Of a DNA stretch of 32,339 bases, positions 1 through 9,137 are shown piece after piece (position 1 is the first letter of the stretch; every line of letters begins with the position of its first letter). This DNA comes from Fluviicola sp. Lineage in GTDB: Bacteria > Bacteroidota > Bacteroidia > Flavobacteriales_D > Crocinitomicaceae. Position numbers and translations under genes: made by a program. The notes below the pieces were generated by a model. The model had not been told where the DNA came from, searched no databases, and saw nothing but the letters and a program-made list of their open reading frames with translations. The stretch is taken from NCBI GenBank assembly GCA_021300395.1, contig JAJTEO010000053.1, positions 1 to 32,339 on the forward strand, written 5' to 3'.

Positions 1-649
1 CTTGATTGGTAATTGTTACTGTTGGTCCGGAAGGGTCTGTTTTTACTGCGACATTTGATTGAAGTACATTATAACTTCCCCCATTCGGTCCAGTTAAATC
101 CATATCATATCCTGAAATATCAACATTTTCAATAACAATTCCAGGATTGCTTTGTGAGCCAGGAGGAGCGATGAATACATGTTGAAAATCAATCCCATTT
201 TTTGTTACTCCAGGAAGGGTAATTGTGAAATATGTTTTCGTACCTACAGGATTGGATAACTTTAAAGAAATTGCACCTTTTTTAAGTCTGATTTTTTTTA
301 GTTGAACATCTTTTAAATCAATCGGATGTTCTTCGATTTGTAAGGGGTTTACAAAATTTGAACCGGGTGTTAAAACTAAACTATTTACAGATAAAATGTA
401 ATTTGTCTTAATCGTAGTATCAGGGATTGTAATGAGATCAGAAAGATTAATATCCATTAATGTTCGATGTAAATCCAATTCATACATACCTGATGATAAA
501 ACAGATAATGTCGAATCATTTACAAATTTATCCAATGAAATAGTGTCATTTACAACAGGAATATTCCAATCTGAATCCCAAGATGTCTTTTGTTTTCGAC
601 AGGAAAACAAAAAAACGCTTGTTATAATAAGAAGTATAATTTTTTTCAT
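1..649 (-). CDS. Putative lipoprotein, 3' end outside the window
   Basis: Open frame on the minus strand from an ATG at 649 to the window edge (216 codons, no stop), so the C-terminus is missing. The N-terminus MKKIILLIITSVFLFSC is a lipoprotein signal peptide with lipobox LFSC, giving a predicted acylated Cys17 and anchoring in the inner or outer membrane. The remainder is rich in Asp, Thr, Ser and beta-prone segments, with no motif I recognise; it resembles the large secreted or surface lipoproteins of Bacteroidota. It lies 45 bases downstream of the thiolase in the same direction, without an obvious terminator between them. Function unknown. The frame and signal peptide are clear; the product name is deliberately general. 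Confidence 0.72.
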   Translation of the reverse strand, partial: MKKIILLIITSVFLFSCRKQKTSWDSDWNIPVVNDTISLDKFVNDSTLSVLSSGMYELDLHRTLMDINLSDLITIPDTTIKTNYILSVNSLVLTPGSNFVNPLQIEEHPIDLKDVQLKKIRLKKGAISLKLSNPVGTKTYFTITLPGVTKNGIDFQHVFIAPPGSQSNPGIVIENVDISGYDMDLTGPNGGSYNVLQSNVAVKTDPSGPTVTITNQ

Positions 650-694
650 AATCGTATTATATCAAACGTTTTATATTTTAAAAGGTTGGTAATC

Positions 695-1588
695 TTATGC
701 TCTTTCTATAACAACAGCGTATCCTTGACCAAGTCCGATACACATTGTGACAAGTGCATAACGTTTATTTGTTTTTTGTAATTCAATCGCTGCTGATAGT
801 AATATTCTAGCGCCTGACATTCCAAGTGGGTGACCTAAAGCGATTGCACCTCCGTTTGGATTAATTCTTGGATCATTATCTTCTAAACCTAATTCACGTG
901 TACATGCAAGAACTTGAGCAGCAAACGCTTCGTTTAATTCTAAAATATCCATTTGGTCTAACGTTAAACCAGCTCTTTCAAGTGCTTTTTTAGATGCATA
1001 AACGGGACCGATTCCCATAATTCTTGGTTCAACACCTGCTATAGCTCCAGAAATAATTTTAGCTAATGGTTTTAAATTTTCCGGACGAGCAAACTCATCT
1101 TGTTGGAAAACGATTGGGTCTTTCTTTTTTTGTGGAATTGAAACTGGAATAATTTCTTCAGCGAATCGACCAGATTGAATAGCCTTTGCAGCTTTTTCTT
1201 GTGACCAAGCTGAGAATTTATCTTGTGAAGCTCTGTCGATTTTATACATTTCAGCTAAATTTTCAGCTGTACCTCCCATGCTGTCAACACCATATAATTC
1301 TTCCATTTTAGGGTTGATAAAACGCCATCCAAAAGATGAATCATACATTTGAGCATCACGACCGTATGCAGATGAAGTTTTTGAGATAACCCAAGGTCCA
1401 CGTGTCATATGTTCAACACCACCAGCGATGTAAATATCACCAGCACCATCTTTAATCGCTCTAGCAGCATTCATTGTAGCAGCCATTCCTGAAGCACACA
1501 ATCTATTCACAGTTTCACCTCCTAATTGGTAAGGTAAACCAGCTCTTTCAAGTGCTTTTTTAGATGCATAAACGGGACCGATTCCCAT
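695..1588 (-). CDS. Acetyl-CoA C-acyltransferase (thiolase), rearranged and probably non-functional
   Basis: Thiolases exchange an acyl group between CoA thioesters in beta-oxidation or related pathways. Recognisable parts are VNRLCASG with the nucleophilic Cys31, MTRGPWV, GWRFINPKMEELYGVDSM, GVEPRIMGIGP, LNEAFAAQ, the GHPLGMSGAR histidine block near residue 250 and C-terminal CIGLGQG. The usual length is about 390-400 residues; here it is 297. Two things are wrong. The normal N-terminal 80-odd residues before the Cys motif are absent and replaced by a copy of the gene's own internal segment, part of a 114-bp perfect repeat. Near residue 170, ARPE runs straight into NLKPLAK, skipping about 50 residues that normally include the conserved NASGxNDGA motif. 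The ATG at 1588 lies within the duplicated piece, so it is not the native start. Family certain; integrity not. Confidence 0.75.
   Translation of the reverse strand: MGIGPVYASKKALERAGLPYQLGGETVNRLCASGMAATMNAARAIKDGAGDIYIAGGVEHMTRGPWVISKTSSAYGRDAQMYDSSFGWRFINPKMEELYGVDSMGGTAENLAEMYKIDRASQDKFSAWSQEKAAKAIQSGRFAEEIIPVSIPQKKKDPIVFQQDEFARPENLKPLAKIISGAIAGVEPRIMGIGPVYASKKALERAGLTLDQMDILELNEAFAAQVLACTRELGLEDNDPRINPNGGAIALGHPLGMSGARILLSAAIELQKTNKRYALVTMCIGLGQGYAVVIERA
965..1078. repeat. 114-bp direct repeat, copy A (native position inside the thiolase)
   Basis: This segment is identical base for base to 1535-1648, offset by 570 bases (190 codons, so frame is kept). It encodes the thiolase stretch from NLKPLAK to ALERAGL and is followed by the expected TLDQMDILELNEAF, so this copy is in its natural place. 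Its upper edge at 1078 is also the point where about 50 conserved thiolase residues are missing. Confidence 0.92.
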
Positions 1589-1648
1589 AATTCTTGGTTC
1601 AACACCTGCTATAGCTCCAGAAATAATTTTAGCTAATGGTTTTAAATT
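1535..1648. repeat. 114-bp direct repeat, copy B (ectopic, at the thiolase 5' end)
   Basis: Perfect copy of 965-1078. It joins ALERAGL directly to PYQLGGETVNRLC, where a thiolase would normally have its own N-terminal sequence ending in a similar xxAGLP. The shared 'AGL' codons suggest a microhomology junction. Beyond 1648 the sequence is unrelated to a thiolase and the frame meets a stop, so no natural start codon remains. Perfect identity means a very recent event or an assembly artefact. Confidence 0.92.
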
Positions 1649-1839
1649 ATAACATGGAACGATTATTTCGTGTAATTAATTAGATTTTTCCTTTGATTAT
1701 TTCAGTTTGAGTGGGTTTATTCGTCAAAATGTAAATTAAAATTATTTGAAGATTGTCCAAGTGTGTTGAAAACTTCTAATTCAAAAAAATATTAAGTCTT
1801 AGTATATTCGAAAACGCTAAAAATTTAAAACCAGAGAAA

Positions 1840-2729
1840 GTGAAGTTAAAAAAATCTACTATTTTATCTATTGTGTTGTTTTTCTCGATGGGCGTTTATG
1901 CTCAATTGGAAGATTTAACACCGGCAGAAATTGCCTATAGAGATTCAATTGCGAAGTTAAATTCCCAAAATGATGCAATCGCAAAAAGTCAAGAAGCTTA
2001 TAATAAAGGTATTCAGCTTTTTGGTGAGAAAAATTACAAAGGAGCAATTGAACAATTCTCTACATCTGTAAAATTAGATCCAAAATTTACGGGAGCTTAT
2101 TACAATAAAGGAGTTGCAGAAAACGAAGCAGAATTGTATTCGGAAGCATCAAAAACGTTGAATGAGTTAATTAATATTGATCCAAATTATTCTAAAGCTT
2201 ATTTTCAAAGAGGTAGAGCTTTTCAAGGTCAAAGTGATTATTTAAATGCTGAGAAAGATTACGAAAAGTCAATTCAGATTGATCCAAAGAGCGCAAAAGC
2301 ATATTACAATTATGGTACTTTACGTTTTTTACAAGCAGATTATAATGGCGCAATCAAATATTTCACGAAAGCAATCGAATTAGATCCAAATTATGCTTTT
2401 GCATATAATGTGTAACGTTAATGGAACAGGGGAAATTAGATGATGCGAAAAAAGATTTTGAAAAAGCATTAGCAATTAATCCTAAATATGCACCAGCAGC
2501 TTCAAATTTAAGTGCTGTATATTTTAAACAAAAAGATTACAAAAAAGCATTAGAATTTGGTGATAAAGCAGTAGGTGCTGATCCAAAATATGCAAGTGCT
2601 TTTATCAATAGAGGTATGGCTAGAGAGATGAATCGTGACTTGAATGGTGCTTGTGAGGATTGGCATAAAGCGAAAGACTTAGGTGCTGAAGCAGGGAAAA
2701 CGTATTATTCAGGAAATTGTAACAATTAA
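1840..2729 (+). pseudogene. Secreted TPR-repeat protein, split by a 7-base loss near 2410
   Basis: A GTG start at 1840 gives signal peptide MKLKKSTILSIVLFFSMGVYA with cleavage before QLEDL, so the product is periplasmic or outer-membrane associated. The frame stops at 2413-2415 and resumes in another frame (second part from about 2412, open to 2729). Both parts are tandem 34-residue TPR units such as AYNKGIQLFGEKNYKGAIEQ and AYFQRGRAFQGQSDYLNAEK. Inserting 7 bases (enough to restore AYNNRGVTLMEQGKL) gives exactly 34 residues between AYN and the next KYAPAAS, so the loss is 7 bases within a TPR helix. The reconstructed protein is about 298 residues with roughly seven TPRs. The OmpA-family gene begins 11 bases after its stop, so the two are probably co-transcribed and the TPR protein may be a scaffold at the envelope. 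Whether the break is biological or an assembly error cannot be told here. Confidence 0.8.
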
Positions 2730-2740
2730 ATCTAGAAATC

Positions 2741-4813
2741 ATGCTTAAAAAATATATATTATTACTTATCGTATTTGTAGCAACTTCTAGTTTGTTTGCT
2801 CAAAATGTTGAATTTAAATCATCTAATTTTAAAGACAATAAAGACGGATTGAAAAAAGCACAAGATGCAATTGATGCAGGAGATGTTTTTTACAAATTAG
2901 GAAATGAAGCATTTTTTAATGTTCAAAATACAGGATTGAATTATCAAAAAGCTTTAAAACAATATGATGTTGCTCAAAAATTCAATCCAAATAATGGAAT
3001 GTTGAATTTTAAAATTGGAGTTTGTTATGCGAATTCAAATGATCCTTTTAAAGGAATTGAATACATCAAAAAAGCAAAAACATTAGATCCAACGTGTGAT
3101 CCATTTTTAGATTATTATGTTGCTTTTTCATTGCATTTAGAAAAAAAGTTTGATGAAGCGATTGTTGCTTACCAAGCATTTGAGACGAATTACAAAAAGG
3201 CTGATAATTTCGCGAAATTTGTGACTCAACGTAAAAATGAATGTAAATTAGGGAAAACATTAGTTACTTCAAGTGTTAGAGCTTGGGTAGATAATGTTTC
3301 TGAATTAAATACTGAATTTGACGATTATGCACCATCAATTTCAACGGATGGTTCTGAGTTAGTTTTTACATCTAATCGACCAAACGCACATACTCCAAAT
3401 GAAATAGGTGGATACGATAAAGATATCTATTCTTCTACCTTGACAAATGGAAAATGGTCAACACCAAAAGATTTGCCAGGAGCTATTAATACACCAGTTG
3501 ATGAAGTTTCTGACAATATGAACTACAGTGGAACAGGTATGTTGTTGCATAGGGATGTTGCAGGACAAACAGATATTTTTGAATCAAAATTACAAGGTTT
3601 AAATTGGTCTGACCCTGTAGCTTTAAGCTTTTTAATTTCTTCTCCAAAATCAAATGAGCGTTTTGCTTCTTATAGTAGTGATGGTTGGAGTATTTACTTC
3701 GCAAGAGATAATGATAGCAAAGAAAATGGTTTTGATATTATGAATTCAGCGATGCAAAATAAAATGTTAAAAGATTTTATGACAGCATCTTCTGTAAGTA
3801 TTGTTAACTCTAAATTTGATGATGGACCAATTTACATTCACATCGATGGAGAAACAATGTACATCGCTTCTGAAGGAAATGAATCAATGGGAGGTTTTGA
3901 TATTTTTGTTTCAAAAAGAATGCAAGGATCTTGGTCTAAACCAGTAAATATGGGCTATCCAATTAATACACCTTATGATGACTTCTTTTTTGCTTCAACG
4001 GCGAATGGAAAATTTGCTTACATCGCATCTAATCGTGAAGGAGGAAAAGGTGGTTATGATATTTACAAAGTAACTTTCTGGGGACCTGAGAAAAAACCAA
4101 TTTTTGATGTAGAAGATTATTTATTAGCTTCAGTTGCTATGCCAGTGAAAGATCATCAGATTGAAGCAGCAGTAGATGTAAATAAAAAATCATTTACAGT
4201 ATTCAAGGGAACAACTATTGATGCAATGACAAAGAAACCTGTTGAAGCAGAAATTGAAATTACGGACAATGTTACTGGTAAAATTATTGAAACATTCACA
4301 ACGAATAGTGCGACAGGTAAATTCATTATCACATTGATTTCAGGTAAGAATTATGGTATTGCAGTAAAAGCGAAAGGCTATTTGTTTCACTCAGAAAATT
4401 TTGATATTCCAGCAGGAAGTGGAGACAACTTAGTGAACACAGTAATCGAGTTGAAAAACATCGCTATTGGAAGTAAAATTGCGCTTCGAAATATCTTTTT
4501 TGACATGGGGAAAGCAGTTTTAAGAGCTGAATCAAATGCCGAGTTAGATCGTTTAGTGAAGTTAATGAAAGATGTTCCAACGTTGAAAATTGAAATTTCA
4601 GGACATACAGATAATACTGGTTCTGCAACGATTAACGAAACATTATCTCAGCAAAGAGCGGAAGCAGTTGTTGCTTATTTAGTAAGTAAAGGAATTGTAG
4701 CTGCTAGGATGACAGCAAAAGGTTATGGTTCGAGCAGACCAATTGCCTCAAATTCATCTGACGAAGGAAAACAACAAAACCGAAGAACAGAATTCGAGAT
4801 AAAAGGAAACTAA
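2741..4813 (+). CDS. OmpA-family protein with TPR, PD40 propeller and carboxypeptidase-regulatory-like domain
   Basis: 690 residues. Signal peptide MLKKYILLLIVFVATSSLFA is followed by Q. TPR-like helices span about 40-160. A PD40/WD40-like beta-propeller spans about 190-450, with blades such as APSISTDGSELVFTSNRP, SSDGWSIYFARDND and MGGFDIFVSKR. A carboxypeptidase-regulatory-like beta-sandwich covers about 485-570 (FKGTTIDAMTKKPVEAEIE), and the C-terminal OmpA/MotB peptidoglycan-binding domain about 585-690, with FFDMGKAVLRAES, ISGHTDNTGS, LSQQRAEAVVAYL and NRRTEFEI. It should sit in the periplasm or outer membrane and hold peptidoglycan. The domain order matches that of PorE of the type IX secretion system, but Bacteroidota carry many paralogues of this layout, so that role is only a possibility. 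It follows the TPR gene closely and is closed by a terminator. Confidence 0.88.
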   Translation: MLKKYILLLIVFVATSSLFAQNVEFKSSNFKDNKDGLKKAQDAIDAGDVFYKLGNEAFFNVQNTGLNYQKALKQYDVAQKFNPNNGMLNFKIGVCYANSNDPFKGIEYIKKAKTLDPTCDPFLDYYVAFSLHLEKKFDEAIVAYQAFETNYKKADNFAKFVTQRKNECKLGKTLVTSSVRAWVDNVSELNTEFDDYAPSISTDGSELVFTSNRPNAHTPNEIGGYDKDIYSSTLTNGKWSTPKDLPGAINTPVDEVSDNMNYSGTGMLLHRDVAGQTDIFESKLQGLNWSDPVALSFLISSPKSNERFASYSSDGWSIYFARDNDSKENGFDIMNSAMQNKMLKDFMTASSVSIVNSKFDDGPIYIHIDGETMYIASEGNESMGGFDIFVSKRMQGSWSKPVNMGYPINTPYDDFFFASTANGKFAYIASNREGGKGGYDIYKVTFWGPEKKPIFDVEDYLLASVAMPVKDHQIEAAVDVNKKSFTVFKGTTIDAMTKKPVEAEIEITDNVTGKIIETFTTNSATGKFIITLISGKNYGIAVKAKGYLFHSENFDIPAGSGDNLVNTVIELKNIAIGSKIALRNIFFDMGKAVLRAESNAELDRLVKLMKDVPTLKIEISGHTDNTGSATINETLSQQRAEAVVAYLVSKGIVAARMTAKGYGSSRPIASNSSDEGKQQNRRTEFEIKGN

Positions 4814-4828
4814 AAGGATATAATAAAG

Positions 4829-4865
4829 AAAAGGGGTTTTGAATTAGTTCGAAATCCCTTTTTTT
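4829..4865 (+). terminator. Intrinsic terminator after the OmpA-family gene
   Basis: A stem formed by AAAAGGGGTTTTGAA and TTCGAAATCCCTTTT (two G-U pairs) with loop TTAG is followed by a T run, 16 bases after the stop codon. It closes the TPR-OmpA transcription unit. Confidence 0.8.
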
Positions 4866-4890
4866 GTTACTTTAATTAGAGAATAAGGTT

Positions 4891-4922
4891 AATCCAAAAT
4901 TCAAAATCTAAAATCCAAAATT
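4891..4922. repeat. Low-complexity 'aatccaaaattc' intergenic filler
   Basis: Tandem imperfect copies of (t)caaaatctaaaatccaaaattc between the OmpA terminator and the GH3 gene. Similar A/T-rich word repeats recur at 21020-21056 and before trpA (29317-29338). No coding potential or stem is seen. Confidence 0.5.
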
Positions 4923-4999
4923 ATAAAAGCGGCTTAATTATTGACAACTCATACTTGATAAACTCTAAGTAATATGAATAAAGTTCGTTTGAAAGCTGT

Positions 5000-5007
5000 T
5001 AACTTTG
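5000..5007 (+). promoter_or_regulatory. -7 box TAACTTTG of the GH3 gene
   Basis: Matches the Bacteroidota -7 consensus TAnnTTTG and is followed by C as usual. Transcription would start near 5012-5014, only a few bases before the ATG at 5019. A good TTG -33 element at the usual spacing is not obvious. The box lies inside the longer reading frame from 4974, which argues against that upstream start. Confidence 0.5.
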
Positions 5008-5018
5008 CAGTTCTTAGT

Positions 5019-6179
5019 ATGAAAAAAATGAAAAAAATTGCAGCAATAGGATCAATAGGAATGTTCTTGTTTTTAGCTTGTTCTCAAGGTCAAAATAAAG
5101 AATTAGCACCTCAAAAAAAGAAAATTGAAATTCCAAAACATTCAATCGAATTTAAACTTTCAGATTATTTAACTGAAAATAAAGACTTAGATGCAGAAGT
5201 AGAAAAGATTTTTGCTTCTTTAGATGATACAGCAATTGTTGCTCAGTTAATTATGCCAGCTGTTGGACGTTTAGGTCAGACAGAAGCTACAATTAAGCAA
5301 CACATTAAAGATCGAATTATTGGTGGTGTTTTGATGTTAAATGGAACAAAAGATGGTTTCACATCATGGATTAAGAATTTCGAAGCAATGAATGATTCAA
5401 TTGGAAATATTCCATTTTTATATAGCGCTGATGCTGAACCAAGTCTAGTAAATAGAAAAATCGAAGGTTCAGTTAAAGTGAAAAAAGCAAACGAAATGAC
5501 TTCAATCGATGAGGTTACTGCTTGTGCAAAAACAATTTCTTCAGATTTAAATGCAATTGGGATTAACTATAATTTTTCACCAGTTGTAGATATGTCGCCT
5601 AATACAACGGTTGGATTTAGAAGTTTTGGAAAAGTTCCTGCGAACATTATTCCTTGGTCAAATGCGTTTATTCAAGAAACTCAAGCGCACAATATTTTGG
5701 CAACTGCGAAACATTTCCCTGGTCACGGTTTAGTTTCTGGAGATACACATAAATCGTTACAAATGATTGATGGAGAATTGAAAGAGATTGGAAATTATCC
5801 TGAATTAATCAAAAATGGAGTATTGTCAATCATGGTGGCGCACATTGGTGTAAAAAACAATTCAAAATACGATACTAAAGGAATGCCAGCGACAACTTCA
5901 GAGATTATTGTAAAAGGATTATTGAGAGAAGAATATGGATTCAAAGGATTGATCGTTACAGATGCAATGAATATGGGTGGTGTAGCTTCGATTCCTCAAG
6001 CAGAAGTGAAAGCGGTGAATGCAGGTTGTGACATCGTATTAATGCCTTTAGATGCAAAGAAAGCACATGCTGATTTGATCAAAAAATACAATGAAGACAA
6101 AGAATTTAAAGCAAAAGTTGATGCTTCAGCGAAACGAATTATTCGTATGAAAATTTGCGTTGGACTTTTGAAAAAATAA
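5019..6179 (+). CDS. Glycoside hydrolase family 3 lipoprotein (NagZ-like beta-N-acetylhexosaminidase)
   Basis: GH3 enzymes of this type remove terminal beta-linked sugars, commonly N-acetylglucosamine, as in peptidoglycan turnover. Motifs include FSPVVDMSPN, FRSFG, AKHFPGHG (about residue 231) followed by GDTHKSL, which carries the Asp-x-His general acid/base dyad of NagZ-type enzymes, and the nucleophile Asp in IVTDAMNMGGV (about 314). I chose ATG 5019 (or 5028) because it gives MKKMKKIAAIGSIGMFLFLAC, a lipoprotein signal with Cys at the lipobox. The in-frame ATG at 4974 would bury this signal and overlap the promoter. The product is about 386 residues, a single GH3 domain without the beta-lactamase fusion seen in many Bacteroidota relatives. 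It has its own promoter and terminator. Substrate is inferred from the family only. Confidence 0.85.
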   Translation: MKKMKKIAAIGSIGMFLFLACSQGQNKELAPQKKKIEIPKHSIEFKLSDYLTENKDLDAEVEKIFASLDDTAIVAQLIMPAVGRLGQTEATIKQHIKDRIIGGVLMLNGTKDGFTSWIKNFEAMNDSIGNIPFLYSADAEPSLVNRKIEGSVKVKKANEMTSIDEVTACAKTISSDLNAIGINYNFSPVVDMSPNTTVGFRSFGKVPANIIPWSNAFIQETQAHNILATAKHFPGHGLVSGDTHKSLQMIDGELKEIGNYPELIKNGVLSIMVAHIGVKNNSKYDTKGMPATTSEIIVKGLLREEYGFKGLIVTDAMNMGGVASIPQAEVKAVNAGCDIVLMPLDAKKAHADLIKKYNEDKEFKAKVDASAKRIIRMKICVGLLKK

Positions 6180-6200
6180 GCTTAGTTAATAAAAATAAGA

Positions 6201-6235
6201 AAGCTTCAATCTACTTAAGATTGGAGCTTTTTTTT
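6201..6235 (+). terminator. Intrinsic terminator after the GH3 gene
   Basis: AAGCTTCAATCT pairs with AGATTGGAGCTT (one G-U) around a short loop and is followed by a run of eight T. It separates the GH3 gene from thrS. Confidence 0.85.
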
Positions 6236-6296
6236 GTTTTTCACTATTCTATTGAAAATAAACACCAAACTATCATCTGTATTTAACTAAATCACT

Positions 6297-6304
6297 TAAC
6301 TTTG
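6297..6304 (+). promoter_or_regulatory. thrS: -7 box TAACTTTG upstream of thrS
   Basis: The same TAACTTTGC string as before the GH3 gene, 21 bases before the thrS ATG. It matches TAnnTTTG and probably drives thrS-infC-rpmI-rplT. No convincing -33 TTG at 19-21 bases upstream was seen. Confidence 0.5.
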
Positions 6305-6325
6305 CAAGCATAATTTTTAAATGTC

Positions 6326-8269
6326 ATGATTAATATTACACTTCCTGACGGAACAGTAAAACAATTTAATGCAGGTGTTACAGCACATGATGTAGCAATG
6401 AGCATTTCAGAAGGATTGGCTAGAAACGTACTAGCAGCAAAAGTAAATGGAGTAGTTGTTGATTCAACGAGAACCATTACTGAAGATTCGACCTTACAAT
6501 TGTTGACCTGGAACGATACGGATGGTAAATCTACTATGTGGCATTCATCAGCGCATTTAATGGCTGAAGCAATTGAATTTTATTATCCAGGAGTTAAATT
6601 AGCGATCGGGCCACCAGTTGCTAATGGTTTTTACTATGATGTTGATTTTTTAGAAAATACTATTTCTGAAAAAGATTTAGAGAAAATCGAGCATAAAATG
6701 AAAGAATTGGCGAAACAAAAAAATAAATTTGTTCGTCAAGAAATTTCAAAAGCGGAAGCGATTGCATATTTCACAGAAAAAGAAGATCCATATAAATTAG
6801 AGTTACTTGAGAATTTAGAGGATGGAAACATCACTTTCTATACACAGGGTGAATTTACTGATTTATGTCGTGGACCACATATTCCTGATACAGGATTCAT
6901 CAAAGCAGTAAAATTAACTTCTATTGCAGGTGCTTACTGGAGAGGAGATGAAAAAAACAAACAATTAACACGTATTTACGGTATTACATTTCCGAAACAA
7001 GCAGAATTAACTGAATATTTAGAGAAAGTTGAAGAAGCCAAAAGAAGAGATCACCGTAAATTAGGTAAAGAAATGGATTTATTTGCGTTCTCTCAAAGAG
7101 TAGGGCAAGGGCTTCCATTGTGGTTACCAAAAGGTGCTGCTTTAAGAGAAAGATTAGAAAATTTCTTGAAAAAAGCACAGAAAAAAGCAGGTTACAGTCA
7201 AGTAATTACTCCTCATATCGGAAGTAAAGAATTGTACGTTTGTTCTGGGCATTACGAAAAATATGGTGCTGATTCATTTCAGCCAATCAATACACCGGAT
7301 GATAACGAAGAGTTCTTGTTAAAACCAATGAACTGTCCTCATCACTGTGAGATTTTTAAAACTAGACCTCGTTCTTACAAAGATTTACCAATTCGTTTTG
7401 CGGAATTTGGAACAGTTTATAGATATGAGCAAAGTGGTGAGTTACATGGTTTAACACGTGTAAGATGTTTCACACAAGATGATGCACATATTTTCTGTAG
7501 TCAAGATCAAGTAAAAGATGAGTTTAAGAAAGTAATTGATTTAGTGTTATATATTTTCAAAACATTAAAATTCGATAATTTCAAAGCTCAAATTTCATTG
7601 AGAGATCCTGAAAATCCAACAAAATACATTGGAACAGATGAAAACTGGACGAAAGCTGAAAATGCAATCATCGAAGCAGCAGCAGAAAAAGGTTTACCAA
7701 CTGTTGTTGAATTAGGAGAAGCAGCATTCTACGGACCAAAATTAGATTTCATGGTGCAAGATGCTTTAGGAAGAGAGTGGCAATTAGGAACAATCCAAGT
7801 TGATTACAATTTACCAGAGCGTTTTGAATTAGAATATACAGGAGCTGACAATCAAAAACACAGACCAGTAATGTTGCATAGAGCACCATTCGGTTCAATG
7901 GAACGATTTGTTGCTGTGTTGTTAGAACATTGTGCTGGTGACTTCCCATTATGGTTGACAACAGAGCAAGTTGCTATTCTTCCGATCAGTGATAAATACA
8001 ACGAGTATGCAGAAAAAGTTTTAGAATTGCTAAATAATTCCGATATTCGCGGTTTCGTTGACGATCGTAGTGAGAAAATAGGTAAAAAAATTCGTGATTC
8101 AGAATTGAAGAAAATACCTTTCATGTTAATTGTTGGAGATAAAGAAGCTGAAAATGAGGAAGTTTCTGTTCGCCAAAGAAGTGAAGGAGATTTAGGATCA
8201 ATGAAGATTGAAGAGTTTGGACAATTAGTTCAAAAAGCGATTGAAATCGAATTATCAATAAACGCATAA
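6326..8269 (+). CDS. thrS: Threonine--tRNA ligase
   Basis: Charges tRNA-Thr in the cytoplasm. All domains are present in 647 residues, normal for the family: TGS domain (1-61, [11 protein letters not shown]), second N-terminal editing-like domain with [10 protein letters not shown] and [12 protein letters not shown], class II catalytic core and anticodon-binding C-terminus. In the core, MNCPHH holds zinc ligand Cys337, [21 protein letters not shown] is motif 2, and [12 protein letters not shown] is motif 3. The ATG at 6321 is out of frame with an immediate stop; 6326 is the start. It is the first gene of thrS-infC-rpmI-rplT, a gene order widespread in bacteria, with infC eight bases after its stop. 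No frame damage is seen here, in contrast to several neighbours. Confidence 0.97.
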   Translation: MINITLPDGTVKQFNAGVTAHDVAMSISEGLARNVLAAKVNGVVVDSTRTITEDSTLQLLTWNDTDGKSTMWHSSAHLMAEAIEFYYPGVKLAIGPPVANGFYYDVDFLENTISEKDLEKIEHKMKELAKQKNKFVRQEISKAEAIAYFTEKEDPYKLELLENLEDGNITFYTQGEFTDLCRGPHIPDTGFIKAVKLTSIAGAYWRGDEKNKQLTRIYGITFPKQAELTEYLEKVEEAKRRDHRKLGKEMDLFAFSQRVGQGLPLWLPKGAALRERLENFLKKAQKKAGYSQVITPHIGSKELYVCSGHYEKYGADSFQPINTPDDNEEFLLKPMNCPHHCEIFKTRPRSYKDLPIRFAEFGTVYRYEQSGELHGLTRVRCFTQDDAHIFCSQDQVKDEFKKVIDLVLYIFKTLKFDNFKAQISLRDPENPTKYIGTDENWTKAENAIIEAAAEKGLPTVVELGEAAFYGPKLDFMVQDALGREWQLGTIQVDYNLPERFELEYTGADNQKHRPVMLHRAPFGSMERFVAVLLEHCAGDFPLWLTTEQVAILPISDKYNEYAEKVLELLNNSDIRGFVDDRSEKIGKKIRDSELKKIPFMLIVGDKEAENEEVSVRQRSEGDLGSMKIEEFGQLVQKAIEIELSINA

Positions 8270-8277
8270 TAAATTGA

Positions 8278-8826
8278 ATGAGAAAAGACTTTAGAAAACC
8301 AAATTTAAAGAGAGAAGATAACGATAAGCACAAGATTAACGAGAAAATTACTGCTCGTGAAGTGAGAATTGTATTTGAAGGACAAGAACCACAAGTAATG
8401 AAAACATCTGAGGCGATTCAATTAGCTGAAGAACAAGAGTTAGATTTAGTTGAGATTTCTCCAAATGCTGTTCCTCCTGTGTGTAAGATTATGGACTATC
8501 GTAAGTTCTTATACAATCAAAAGCGTAAAGAGAAAGAATTAAAAGCGAAACAAAGTAAAATTGTCATCAAAGAAATCCGTTTTGGACCAAATACTGATGA
8601 GCACGATTTTAACTTTAAATTAGCACATGCACGTAAATTCTTAGAAGAAGGAAGTAAGTTGAAAGCTTATGTATTCTTTAGAGGACGTACTATTGTATTT
8701 AAAGATAGAGGAGAATTATTATTGTTGAAATTCGTTACTGAATTGGAAGATATCGGTGCTGTAGAGCAAATGCCGAAATTGGAAGGGAAACGAATGATCA
8801 TTATGATTAATCCTAAGAAAAAATAA
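8278..8826 (+). CDS. infC: Translation initiation factor IF-3
   Basis: Binds the 30S subunit, prevents premature joining of 50S and checks the initiator tRNA-start codon pair. 182 residues: N-terminal domain with [14 protein letters not shown] and [21 protein letters not shown], a Lys-rich linker ([13 protein letters not shown]) and C-terminal domain with [14 protein letters not shown] and [11 protein letters not shown]. It starts with ATG rather than the rare AUU used for infC self-regulation in enterobacteria, so that control is not expected. It follows thrS by eight bases and is separated from rpmI by about 110 bases of repeat-rich DNA. Confidence 0.96.
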   Translation: MRKDFRKPNLKREDNDKHKINEKITAREVRIVFEGQEPQVMKTSEAIQLAEEQELDLVEISPNAVPPVCKIMDYRKFLYNQKRKEKELKAKQSKIVIKEIRFGPNTDEHDFNFKLAHARKFLEEGSKLKAYVFFRGRTIVFKDRGELLLLKFVTELEDIGAVEQMPKLEGKRMIIMINPKKK

Positions 8827-8829
8827 TAT

Positions 8830-8903
8830 TAGTCATTAGTTTTGAGTCATTAGGCAGTAGTTAGTTGCTAATGCCTATTGCCTTTTTAACTAATGCCTTA
8901 AGG
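8830..8903. repeat. Word repeats between infC and rpmI, with a possible weak stem
   Basis: Repeats of tagtcattag / ctaatgcct words, similar in style to the filler at 20896-20978. The arms aggca and tgcct can pair, followed by gccttttt, so a weak attenuator-like stem is possible, but the repeats make this uninformative. The rpmI start lies 34 bases further on. Confidence 0.35.
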
Positions 8904-8937
8904 ACTGTATAGAGGTAAACTTTAAAAACGAAGAGAG

Positions 8938-9135
8938 ATGCCAAAAATGAAAACTAAATCTAGTGCAAAGAAGAGATTCACTGTAACTGGAAGTGGTAAA
9001 ATTAAAAGAAAACACGCTTTTAAAAGTCACATCTTAACTAAGAAGTCGACAAAGCAAAAAAGAAATTTGACGAAAGCTGGATTAGTTCATCCTGCTGATA
9101 TGTCAAATATCAAATTACAATTGTGTATGAAATAA
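8938..9135 (+). CDS. rpmI: 50S ribosomal protein L35
   Basis: Component of the large ribosomal subunit. 65 residues, very basic, starting [14 protein letters not shown] with the conserved [16 protein letters not shown] and STKQKRNL segments; length normal for L35. It lies between infC and rplT as expected. The ATG at 8938 is preceded by GAAGAGAG, one of the few purine-rich leaders here. Confidence 0.96.
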   Translation: MPKMKTKSSAKKRFTVTGSGKIKRKHAFKSHILTKKSTKQKRNLTKAGLVHPADMSNIKLQLCMK

Positions 9136-9137
9136 TT

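Noticed and set aside
432-781. Two plus-strand open frames in the first 800 bases
   Set aside because: They are antisense to the lipoprotein and to the thiolase 3' end, which have a signal peptide and clear homology; the plus-strand translations look random.
4974-5018. Upstream in-frame ATG for the GH3 gene
   Set aside because: It would place the -7 box TAACTTTG inside the coding region and bury the lipoprotein signal peptide that begins at 5019.
8850-8892. Attenuator stem before rpmI
   Set aside because: The complementary arms arise from the word repeats of the filler; several alternative weak pairings exist and none is clearly preferred, so only a repeat is annotated.
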